This document shows positions 1 to 7,075 of a stretch of 52,673 nt of DNA, piece by piece (within the stretch, counting starts at the first letter, position 1; the number at the start of each line of letters is the position of its first letter). Below the pieces are notes generated by a model, which saw only the letters and a program-made list of their open reading frames with translations, did not search any database and was not told the DNA's origin. The DNA lies in contig CAJYVK010000156.1 of the NCBI GenBank assembly GCA_913778455.1, positions 1 through 52,673 of the forward strand, written 5' to 3'. This DNA comes from an uncultured Hymenobacter sp. Lineage in GTDB: Bacteria > Bacteroidota > Bacteroidia > Cytophagales > Hymenobacteraceae. Position numbers and translations under genes: made by a program.

Positions 1-350
<350 letters not shown>

Positions 351-499
351 AAAATATTTCCTACACCCATGCAAACATGGGCTGATGTCGAGTGCAATAC
401 CTCGCTCGTATTTCGACGTTTTTAATTCGAGACATTTGAATTTGTCATGATAAACAAACTTGCGTTCGCTAACATGACTCCTCACGTTTTGTCTATTTC

Positions 500-514
500 C
501 AACATTCAAAGAAC
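500..514 (-). promoter_or_regulatory. boxA-like antitermination site in rRNA leader
   Basis: On the minus strand this reads GTTCTTTGAATGTTG, which resembles the GTTCTTTGA boxA core common in Bacteroidota rRNA leaders. It lies between the nearest promoter and the 16S start, where a Nus-factor antitermination site belongs. Assigned by resemblance and position only. Confidence 0.45.
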
Positions 515-601
515 GTTCGTTGCTTCCAATTGAAGCAACTTAGTGGGCTGTTTGGGCGGCCCGTTTCGCTGTTTGCAGCGCCCTGTTTGTGATTGGGAGT
601 G

Positions 602-632
602 CAAAGGTAGCTATTTTTTTTGACTTTCCAAA
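602..632 (-). promoter_or_regulatory. rRNA promoter P1 (nearest 16S)
   Basis: Minus strand: -33 element TTTG (632-629), a 19-nt spacer, then -7 element TACCTTTG (609-602). This matches the Bacteroidota consensus TTTG-N19-TAnnTTTG exactly. Transcription should start near 595, giving a leader of about 245 nt before 16S. Confidence 0.85.
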
Positions 633-704
633 TTTGAAGCGAAAAATTTTTAAGTTTTTCTTTTCTCTTTTTCAGTCTAACCGCCTCCTATTGAAGCGGG
701 AGTG

Positions 705-736
705 CAAAGGTAAGGGGAGCTTTTTCGACTTTGCAA
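705..736 (-). promoter_or_regulatory. rRNA promoter P2
   Basis: Minus strand: TTG (736-734), a 21-nt spacer, then TACCTTTG (712-705). The sequence around the -7 element (TACCTTTGCACTC) is identical to P1, and the two lie 103 bp apart, suggesting tandem duplication of a promoter unit. Confidence 0.75.
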
Positions 737-889
737 GAAGTTTGAAAAATTTCTTTTTTTCAGCCCTTGCGAAGGGGGCACGGTGCGTAAGACACCAGAG
801 CCAGCCAGGGAGTTCCTTATCCTTTGTTTTTCGTCTGGGTCACTTGCGTTTTTCCAGGTTTCCAGTGGGCCTGTTGCCGTTTGGGACTG

Positions 890-919
890 CAAAGATAGAA
901 CGACTTTTTGGGCAGGCAA
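890..919 (-). promoter_or_regulatory. rRNA promoter P3 (most distal)
   Basis: Minus strand: TTG (919-917), a 19-nt spacer, then TATCTTTG (897-890), followed by CAGTC, close to the CACTC after P1 and P2. It is 185 bp upstream of P2. Confidence 0.75.
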
Positions 920-1037
920 GCTTTGGATTACGAAATAAGGTGTGGGCGGGTTGTAAGTAACTGGGTTTAGGGGAGAAAAATTTAATTGGTTTCCGCTGCC
1001 ATCTTGCTACCCGGTTTCATCCTATTTGCAGCTCTTT

Positions 1038-1703
1038 ATGCGCTTCCCACTGCTCTGCTTCGGCTTATTTTTCTCTTTATCAGCATCATATGGACAAACT
1101 ATGCTTAGTATGGAACCCATGTCAGCGTTCGCTTTCACAAAATGGATTACTGCAACGCCCAAAGACTACGAAGGCGTTTACCATTTTGGAGAGTCAGAAG
1201 CAGAGTCTGACTTTGCGCTGGTGATTAGCAAGGGTATTGTGACAGCTCAGATTCGCTCTGGCGAATGGGTAGCCAAGCCAGAAAGGTAGCGGAAGATCTA
1301 CCGAACGCTTATCAACGTTAGGATCATTGGCAATAAGTTTTACTCAAAGGAGACTGAGGGGGAGTTCATACTGTTTACCAGCGACGAGGAGAAGACTTAC
1401 GGGCTAAGAGTTGGTAAGCCTTGGAGTGGCTCCGTAGCGAAGGGTCGGGCTGAAGTCGGCGTACGGATCGGACCACTCAGCGATTACTATGGAGGCACCT
1501 TCCCGCAAGCTTCTTCTCAGGTGTTGAAACCAGCGGATCTTGTTAGATACGATAAGGAACAGTTGGCGCTGATGCGTAATGAGATATTTGCTAGGTATGG
1601 CTATGCTTTTTCACGGAATGAGAAGATGCGACGGTATTTCACAAAAAAGGAGTGGTACCAAGTAGAGAAAGTATCTCCGAACTTGGTACTCACTCCTAAT
1701 TGA
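1038..1703 (+). pseudogene. Secreted YARHG-domain protein, interrupted by an in-frame stop
   Basis: Reading from the ATG at 1038 gives a signal peptide (MRFPLLCFGLFFSLSASYG) and a short N-terminal region that ends at a TAG at 1287-1289. The same frame continues open to 1703. The last 60 residues contain NEIFARYGYAFS and RRYFTKKEWY, the pattern of the YARHG domain, an extracellular domain of unknown function in bacterial surface proteins. A single substitution (TGG or CAG to TAG) would explain the break. The gene is visibly less GC-rich than its neighbours, which hints at recent acquisition. Alternatives are a sequencing error or two separate short proteins. No close homologue is recognised outside the YARHG domain. 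Confidence 0.7.
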
Positions 1704-1749
1704 GAAGCGGAATCTGCTGACGATACAGTCGGCAGAAGCTCAGGCAGGG

Positions 1750-3018
1750 TTAGCGAAATAGCGTGCTCACTCTATCCGGGCCAACGCTGACGATGCGCAC
1801 GGGCACTTGCAACTCCTTTTCGAGAAAGGCCAAGTAGTCTTGCAGGGGCTGGGGGAACTGCGCCGCGTCGGTAACGTGGGTGAGATCGGTGTTCCAGCCG
1901 GGGATGGTCTGGTACTCGGGGGTGATGGAATCGAGCTGACCGGGGTCGGGCAGGTTGGGGGTGCTTTCGCCGGTGGCGGTGCGGTAATGGGTGCAAGCCT
2001 GAATTTCGGCGAAGCCGTCGAGCACATCGGCTTTCATCAGGTGCAATTCGGTGACGCCGTTGAGCATAATGGCATAGCGCAGAGCAGGCAAGTCTATCCA
2101 GCCGGTGCGGCGGGGGCGGCCGGTGGTGGAGCCGAACTCGCGGCCCGCCTGCCGGATTTGCTCGCCTACCTCATCGTTGAGTTCAGTCGGGAACGGGCCG
2201 CTGCCCACGCGGGTGCAGTAGGCTTTGGTGATACCGTACACCTTATCGATATGCCGGGGCGCGATACCGAGGCCGGTGCAGGCACCAGCGGCGATAGTGC
2301 TCGACGAGGTAACGTAGGGGTAAGTACCGAAGTCGATGTCGAGCAATGAGCCCTGGGCACCTTCGGCGAGCACACGCTTGCCTTGGTTAAGCAGGTCGTT
2401 GAGCAGGTACTCCGTGTCGATGAGTTGAAGCGTGCGCAGGAATTCGACAGCAGAGAAGAAGTCGGCTTCGAACTCGGAAATTTCCAGCTCTTTACCGTAG
2501 TGATTGGCAATGCTGGCGTGATGGGCAACGGCGTCTTTATAACGCTCTTGGAAATCAGGCAGCAGGATATGCCCAACCCGCAGGCCTACGCGGCCGATTT
2601 TATCGGAATAGGTAGGACCGATGCCTTTGAGCGTGCTGCCGATTTTGGTGTTGCCGCGGGCTTCTTCGCTGATGCGATCGAGGGCCCGGTGGCTGGGGAG
2701 GATGAGTTGAGCTTTTTTAGAGATGTAGAGATTCTGGCTCCAGTCCACTCCCCTATCGGTGAGCTTTTGCAGTTCGTCGCGAAACACTACCGGGTCGAGG
2801 ACCACGCCGTTACCGACTACGTTGAGGATGTGGGGATGAAAAATACCACTCGGCACTTGGTGCAGCACGTGCTTCTGCCCGTCGAAAGTGAGGGTGTGGC
2901 CGGCGTTGGGGCCGCCCTGGAAGCGGGCTACGGCATCGTAGGTGGGGGCGAGTACGTCAACAATTTTTCCTTTTCCTTCGTCGCCCCACTGGAGGCCTAC
3001 TAGTACGTCTACTGGCAT
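1750..3018 (-). CDS. purA: Adenylosuccinate synthetase
   Basis: Joins IMP and aspartate using GTP to give adenylosuccinate, the first committed step to AMP, in the cytosol. The 422-residue product begins MPVDVLVGLQWGDEGKGKIV, with the P-loop-like GDEGKGK and its catalytic Asp. GGPNAGHT supplies the catalytic His, GSTTGRPRRTGW the IMP-binding segment, and KADVLDG the nucleotide-contact region. Length matches the family. The ATG at 3018 is preferred over an upstream TTG because homologues begin MP-V-DVLLG. It is last in a leftward run led by a (p)ppGpp synthetase, and PurA is a known target of ppGpp inhibition, so the placement makes sense. An 84-bp gap with a weak inverted repeat separates it from the STAS gene, which lies downstream. 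Confidence 0.97.
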   Translation of the reverse strand: MPVDVLVGLQWGDEGKGKIVDVLAPTYDAVARFQGGPNAGHTLTFDGQKHVLHQVPSGIFHPHILNVVGNGVVLDPVVFRDELQKLTDRGVDWSQNLYISKKAQLILPSHRALDRISEEARGNTKIGSTLKGIGPTYSDKIGRVGLRVGHILLPDFQERYKDAVAHHASIANHYGKELEISEFEADFFSAVEFLRTLQLIDTEYLLNDLLNQGKRVLAEGAQGSLLDIDFGTYPYVTSSSTIAAGACTGLGIAPRHIDKVYGITKAYCTRVGSGPFPTELNDEVGEQIRQAGREFGSTTGRPRRTGWIDLPALRYAIMLNGVTELHLMKADVLDGFAEIQACTHYRTATGESTPNLPDPGQLDSITPEYQTIPGWNTDLTHVTDAAQFPQPLQDYLAFLEKELQVPVRIVSVGPDRVSTLFR

Positions 3019-3033
3019 TTTTAAAAGTAACAA

Positions 3034-3078
3034 TGAGTAATAAGCAATGAGCAGATAAAAACTGCTGATTACTCACTA
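3034..3078. repeat. Imperfect inverted repeat upstream of purA
   Basis: TGAGTAAT followed by a CAG-type segment is repeated in inverse orientation as CTGCTGATTACTCA. The arms match only partly (about 8 plus 6 bp). It lies in the purA 5' leader and looks like a degraded relative of the longer intergenic hairpins at 6944-7028 and 27550-27632. Confidence 0.4.
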
Positions 3079-3117
3079 CATCGTGAGGTATGCAGAGTTT
3101 GGCAAAAAAATAGCCGC

Positions 3118-3468
3118 CTAGGAGGCGGCTACGGTAAGTTGCTGGCGAGCGGCAGCCTGGTCGGCAGCTACGGTAAAGATGTTGTTGAGCTTGGTGAGCG
3201 CCAGCATTTTTTTGGGGTGGTCGGCGGGGTTGATGAGTATCATCTCGCCGCCGCGGCTGCGGAACTTGGTGAGCAGCGAAACCAAGACGCCGATACCCGT
3301 GCTATTGATGTAGCGAATGCCCGATAGGTCAACGGCGCAGCTGGTAACGGCTTCGCCGAGGTATTCATTGACCGAGGCCAGCAGTTGCTGGGTATCGGGG
3401 CTGCCGATGAGGTCGCCGGTGAGAGTGAGGTAGAGAACGCCGTCGGCGAGGGTGCTGGTGGTGGTCAT
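3118..3468 (-). CDS. STAS-domain anti-sigma factor antagonist
   Basis: A single-domain STAS protein of 116 residues, similar in size to SpoIIAA/RsbV. Such proteins are switched by serine phosphorylation and sequester an anti-sigma factor or other partner kinase. The signature DLSGIRYINSTGIGVLVSLL is clear, and Ser56 in NSTG is the expected phosphorylation site. The start codon directly follows the stop codon of the Fur-family gene with no gap, so the two are almost certainly co-transcribed. No partner RsbW-like kinase or PP2C phosphatase is encoded in the window, so its target is unknown. Confidence 0.88.
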   Translation of the reverse strand: MTTTSTLADGVLYLTLTGDLIGSPDTQQLLASVNEYLGEAVTSCAVDLSGIRYINSTGIGVLVSLLTKFRSRGGEMILINPADHPKKMLALTKLNNIFTVAADQAAARQQLTVAAS

Positions 3469-4065
3469 CTACTTCGGGGGCTCGGGAGTGGGTTGGGCGG
3501 CAGCTTTGGCGCGGCAGTCGCCGCAAACGCCGTACAAATTTAGGGAGTGATGGAGAATGTGGAAATTCAACAGGTCACCAACCATCGTTTGGATGCCGTG
3601 GATACGGGGATCGCAGAACTCCACCACCTTATGACACTCCGTGCAAATGACGTGGTCGTGCTGGCGGTAGCCGTAGCTTTTTTCGTACTGCGCGAGGTTG
3701 CGGCCAAACTGGTGCTTACTCACAAGTCCTTGCTCCACAAGTAAATCGAGCGTATTATACACCGTGGCACGACTCACCTGCAAGTTGCGGGCCTTCATGC
3801 CGGCGTACAGCTCTTCCACGTCGAAGTGACCCGAGCGCACGTAAATTTCTTCGAGAATGGCGTAGCGCTCGGCCGTTTTGCGGAGACCTTTATTTTCGAG
3901 GTGGGCCGTAAAGATTTTCTTGACTTCTTCGAGACGGTCGGTATTGAGGGTGGCCTGGCTGGAGGCGCTGGGCGTGTGCCGGGCCGCGTAGCCGGTATCG
4001 GACGAGCCGCCGGCGCCCTGCGTAGCTTCGGTGGCCGCAGCCGGGGTGGATGGGAGATGATTCAC
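3469..4065 (-). CDS. Fur-family transcriptional regulator
   Basis: A metal- or peroxide-sensing repressor of the Fur superfamily. The chosen GTG at 4065 gives 198 residues: a flexible Ala/Ser/Thr-rich N-terminus of about 40, a winged helix with recognition segment SRATVYNTLDLLVEQGLV (about 98-115), then the dimerisation domain. Zn-site cysteines are in CTEC (141-144) and CGDC (181-184), with metal-ligand candidates HDH (136-138), HHS and HILHH. Whether it senses iron, zinc, manganese or peroxide cannot be told from sequence. A farther start at 4209 would overlap the preceding CHY gene by 80 bp and add unconserved sequence, so it is disfavoured, though GTG itself is not proven. It abuts the STAS gene downstream. 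Confidence 0.85.
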   Translation of the reverse strand: MNHLPSTPAAATEATQGAGGSSDTGYAARHTPSASSQATLNTDRLEEVKKIFTAHLENKGLRKTAERYAILEEIYVRSGHFDVEELYAGMKARNLQVSRATVYNTLDLLVEQGLVSKHQFGRNLAQYEKSYGYRQHDHVICTECHKVVEFCDPRIHGIQTMVGDLLNFHILHHSLNLYGVCGDCRAKAAAQPTPEPPK

Positions 4066-4129
4066 GAGATAAAACTGGCTAATTTTCAAGAACGTGCTAG
4101 TGCATAAGCCTCTGCGCCAGCATTTAGTT

Positions 4130-4456
4130 TTATTGCTCGAAGTAGAGCGGGTAGTGATTGGCGCAGCCTGGGTTGAAAGCCGCCTGGCAAACTGGGCACG
4201 TGTTGGCACAGCCCAGGTATTGGCTGATGCTCAGCGTAGAGTGGCAATTGCCGCAGTACGCGGCGGGCTCGTCGAACTGCTCGCGGGGCCAAACGGTGGC
4301 AGCGTGGTCGGCGGCTTCGTCGTGACACTTGATGCAGGCATAGAATGTGGCACAGCACGGGTGCTTGATGGCAATGATATCGCGCTCGGAGTGATAGTGC
4401 GCGCACTGCGTACGCTCGTTGACCTCGGTACCGTGAATGAGGGGGCGATTTGACAT
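4130..4456 (-). CDS. CHY-type zinc-finger protein
   Basis: A 108-residue cysteine/histidine-rich protein matching the zf-CHY family: CAHYHSERDIIAIKHPCC, then YACIKCHDEAADH, then the CGNC and CPVC pairs, giving several zinc knuckles. Small bacterial CHY proteins are uncharacterised. In eukaryotes the fold is part of E3 ligases such as Pirh2, but nothing here suggests ubiquitin chemistry. It starts 2 bp after the spoT-like stop codon and is followed by the Fur-family gene, so it is likely part of the same transcript. A role in zinc binding or metal homeostasis is inferred from the neighbouring Fur protein only. Confidence 0.85.
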   Translation of the reverse strand: MSNRPLIHGTEVNERTQCAHYHSERDIIAIKHPCCATFYACIKCHDEAADHAATVWPREQFDEPAAYCGNCHSTLSISQYLGCANTCPVCQAAFNPGCANHYPLYFEQ

Positions 4457-4458
4457 AC

Positions 4459-6663
4459 TTAAGAATCGAAACGCTCGACTTGCAACACGCCGTTAACCTT
4501 AGACAGACGCTGAATAAGCTTGTTCAAATGGTCGGTATCGTTGATGAACACCATAATCTTACCTTCAAAAAACCCGTCGTTCGATTCTACCGAGATAGAA
4601 CGCATGTTTACCTTGAGGCTGGTGGAAATAATGCGCGTTACGTCGTTGACGATACCCACCCGGTCGGAACCCTTGAAGCGGATGCCAGCCAGGAAGGACA
4701 ATTCCAGCTGGTCGGTCCACTTGGCCCGCACGATGCGGTTGCCGTAGTTCGACATCAAATCGACGGCGCGGGGGCAGCTGGTGCGGTGAATGATGAGGCC
4801 CGTCTCGGTCTCGAAGCCGAATACATCGTCGCCGGGGATGGGATTGCAGCAGCGGGCCAGGCTGTGATTGAGCTTATCGGTACGCTCGCCCACCACCAGC
4901 ATGTCGGGGCGCACACCCCGAATTTTCTGCACCTCACTGTCGAAATTCTGGCGCTCCAGCACCGCGCCGCTACGAGCGGCGGGCACTACTTTAAATAACG
5001 TATCGCGGATTTCGCGGCCGTCGAGCTGGCCGGTGGCCAGCCGGTAGTAGAAATCCTGCGCGTTGGACACGTTGAAGTACGTGAGCACGCGCTGGAAATT
5101 TTCGACCGTATTTTCTATTCCAATCAGCTCCAGGCGCTTTTCGTAGATGAACTTACCATCGTCGGCCTTGGCCCGCTTGTCGTCGCGCAAGAACTCCTTG
5201 ATTTTCGACTTAGCCTTGCTCGTAATCACGTAGTTGAGCCATTCCGGCGTGGGGCGCTGCTTGTGCGAGGTCAGGATTTCCACCTGATCGCCGTTGCGCA
5301 ACTGGTAGCTGAAGGGCTCCAGCTTCTGGTTGATCTTCGCGCCGAGGCAGCGCAGCCCGATGTGGGTGTGGATGTCGAAAGCAAAATCGAGCGCCGTGGC
5401 CTTGTCGGGCAGGATGACCAGCTTACCCTTGGGCGTAAAGGTGTAGACCTCCTTCACGAACAGGTTCTGGCGGAACTCGTCCATGAATTCGAGGGCGCTG
5501 GAATTGTTGGTTTCCAACATTTCGCGCACGCGGTTTACCCAGGCTTCGAGCGTCGATTCGGGCTGGAGGCTGCCGGTATCCTTGTATTTCCAGTGAGCGG
5601 CGTAGCCTTTTTCGGCGATGTCGTCCATGCGCCGCGAGCGGATTTGCACCTCTACCCACTGGCCGGGGTGCGACATCACGGTGGTGTGCAGACTCTCGTA
5701 GCCGTTGGCCTTGGGTGTGCTCACCCAATCACGCAGGCGGTCGGGATTGGGCTGGTAGAAGTCGGTGACGATGGAATACACCTGCCAGCAAGCGGCTTTT
5801 TCCTGCTCGGGCGGCACATCGAGAATGATGCGAATGGCGAACAAGTCGTACACCTCCTCAAAGGTGACGTTTTGCTTGCGCATCTTCTTGAGAATTGAAT
5901 AAATACTCTTCGGCCGACCCTTTATCTCATAGCTGAAGCCCTGGGCTTTCAACTCCTCATCGATGGGCTGCACAAACTCCTTGATGAAGCGATTGCGGGC
6001 GCTCTGACTCTGCTTTACCTTGCCTTTCAACTCGTTGTACACCTCCGTATCGGTGTATTTGAGGTGCAGGTCTTCGAGCTCCGTCTTGATGGCGTAGAGG
6101 CCCAAGCGGTGGGCCAGCGGCGCGTAGAGGTAGATGGTTTCGCTGGCGATTTTGAGCTGCTTGTGGCGCGGCATCGAGTCGAGCGTACGCATGTTATGCA
6201 GGCGGTCGGCGAGCTTGATGAGGATCACGCGCACGTCTTCGCTCAGCGTGAGCAGCATCTTGCGAAAGTTCTCGGCCTGCTCACTAGTACCCTGCTCGAA
6301 AACGCCCGAAATTTTGGTCAGCCCGTCGATGATGCGGGCCACCTTAGGGCCAAAATCGCGCTCAATATCGGATAATTCAGTGGGCGTGTCCTCAACCACG
6401 TCGTGCAACAGGGCCGCCACGATGCTGGTAGTACCCAGCCCGATTTCCTCCACCGCAATCTGGGCCACGGCCAGCGGGTGCAGGATGTACGGCTCACCCG
6501 ACTTGCGACGCATATCCTTATGCGCCTCCAGGCTCTGATTAAAAGCTTTCTTAATCAGCTTGGTATCGCCGTCGTGCAAATAGGGTTTGGCCGTGCGCAG
6601 CAGGCGGCGGTAGTGGCGCAGAATATCCTGGCGTTCGGCTTCGAGGTCAATTACGGGAGGCAT
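4459..6663 (-). CDS. spoT: Bifunctional (p)ppGpp synthetase/hydrolase (RelA/SpoT family)
   Basis: Makes and degrades the alarmone (p)ppGpp and so drives the stringent response. The 734-residue protein has the full long-RSH layout: an HD hydrolase domain with the metal motif His62...LLHDVVEDT (His87-Asp88) and LADRLHNMRTL (151-161); a synthetase domain with GRPKSIYSILKKM (249-261) and KANGYESLHTTV (318-329); a TGS domain (FAFDIHTHIG, about 430-440); a conserved-cysteine region (ARCCNPIPGDDVFG); and a C-terminal ACT domain. The intact HD motif argues for SpoT/Rel bifunctionality over a RelA-only enzyme. First gene of a leftward cluster, it is divergent from tRNA-Leu. Confidence 0.96.
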   Translation of the reverse strand: MPPVIDLEAERQDILRHYRRLLRTAKPYLHDGDTKLIKKAFNQSLEAHKDMRRKSGEPYILHPLAVAQIAVEEIGLGTTSIVAALLHDVVEDTPTELSDIERDFGPKVARIIDGLTKISGVFEQGTSEQAENFRKMLLTLSEDVRVILIKLADRLHNMRTLDSMPRHKQLKIASETIYLYAPLAHRLGLYAIKTELEDLHLKYTDTEVYNELKGKVKQSQSARNRFIKEFVQPIDEELKAQGFSYEIKGRPKSIYSILKKMRKQNVTFEEVYDLFAIRIILDVPPEQEKAACWQVYSIVTDFYQPNPDRLRDWVSTPKANGYESLHTTVMSHPGQWVEVQIRSRRMDDIAEKGYAAHWKYKDTGSLQPESTLEAWVNRVREMLETNNSSALEFMDEFRQNLFVKEVYTFTPKGKLVILPDKATALDFAFDIHTHIGLRCLGAKINQKLEPFSYQLRNGDQVEILTSHKQRPTPEWLNYVITSKAKSKIKEFLRDDKRAKADDGKFIYEKRLELIGIENTVENFQRVLTYFNVSNAQDFYYRLATGQLDGREIRDTLFKVVPAARSGAVLERQNFDSEVQKIRGVRPDMLVVGERTDKLNHSLARCCNPIPGDDVFGFETETGLIIHRTSCPRAVDLMSNYGNRIVRAKWTDQLELSFLAGIRFKGSDRVGIVNDVTRIISTSLKVNMRSISVESNDGFFEGKIMVFINDTDHLNKLIQRLSKVNGVLQVERFDS

Positions 6664-6707
6664 GGTACCACAAATAACAGACGCGGGACTTAAATAGTGG
6701 CTGGAAG

Positions 6708-6775
6708 GTAGAATAAGCTGTAGCTTGTCCGGCGTCAGGGCTCGTCAACGAAGGACAAGCTACAGCTTATCCTAC
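6708..6775. repeat. REP-like palindrome with 23-bp arms
   Basis: Arms 6708-6730 and 6753-6775 are inverse complements at 22 of 23 positions, with a 22-nt loop. Each arm contains the smaller palindrome AAGCTGTAGCTT. Related single copies occur at 7049-7070 and 8529-8551. It lies between divergent spoT and the tRNA-Leu promoter, so it is not a simple terminator of either. Confidence 0.8.
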
Positions 6776-6782
6776 ATACCTC

Positions 6783-6813
6783 TTGTGTGGGTAATAAAAA
6801 GTGAATACCTTTG
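6783..6813 (+). promoter_or_regulatory. tRNA-Leu promoter
   Basis: TTG (6783-6785), a 20-nt spacer, then TACCTTTG (6806-6813), a perfect match to the Bacteroidota consensus. The predicted start near 6820 is about 30 nt before the mature tRNA. Confidence 0.85.
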
Positions 6814-6850
6814 CGGCCCCGCAGCGACTGGCAGCGGGTGGCCTCAACAT

Positions 6851-6932
6851 GCGGATGTGGCGAAATTGGTAGACGCGCCAGATTTAGGCTCTGGTTCCGC
6901 AAGGTGTGTGGGTTCGAGTCCCTCCATCCGCA
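6851..6932 (+). tRNA. tRNA-Leu (anticodon UAG)
   Basis: An 82-nt class II tRNA. The acceptor stem GCGGATG pairs with CATCCGC. The anticodon stem CCAGA/TCTGG encloses the loop TTTAGGC, giving anticodon TAG. There is a long variable arm as expected for leucine, the T-arm contains GGTTCGAGTCC, and the discriminator base is A, as in leucine tRNAs. No CCA tail is encoded. Confidence 0.97.
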
Positions 6933-6943
6933 CAATTTGGTAG

Positions 6944-7036
6944 ATGTGATGAATGTGGAGAATGCGGGAGATGTGAAAATGAACTTGTAACATCTTCACA
7001 TCTCCCACATTCTTCACATTCATCACATTTTTTTTA
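6944..7036 (+). terminator. Very long hairpin with T-tract, tRNA-Leu terminator
   Basis: Arms 6944-6977 and 6995-7028 are complementary at 32 of 34 positions and are followed by a run of eight or more T. The stem is two to three times longer than a typical intrinsic terminator. The arms consist of degenerate ATGTGA/GAATGTG-type units. Confidence 0.75.
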
Positions 7037-7048
7037 ACCTTACCGACT

Positions 7049-7070
7049 GGCAAGCCTCAGCTTGCTCCCA
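7049..7070. repeat. REP-like palindrome, single copy
   Basis: GGCAAGCCTCAGCTTGC is a small palindrome sharing the AAGC...GCTT core with the elements at 6708-6775 and 8529-8551. It sits immediately upstream of the trigger factor start. Confidence 0.45.
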
Positions 7071-7075
7071 CCGTT

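Larger units (their letters stand above)
351..1020 (-). promoter_or_regulatory. rRNA operon leader and promoter region, no protein gene
   Basis: About 670 nt upstream of 16S with no credible coding sequence. It is markedly AT-rich in 595-770 against a GC-rich genome, as expected for strong rRNA promoters. It holds three Bacteroidota-type promoters and a boxA-like site, listed separately. Open frames here (for example 589-960 on the plus strand) have no homology I recognise and lie over the promoters. Confidence 0.85.

Noticed and set aside
589..960. 123-codon open frame in the rRNA leader
   Set aside because: Lies across three promoter elements and encodes Phe-rich nonsense from poly-T tracts.
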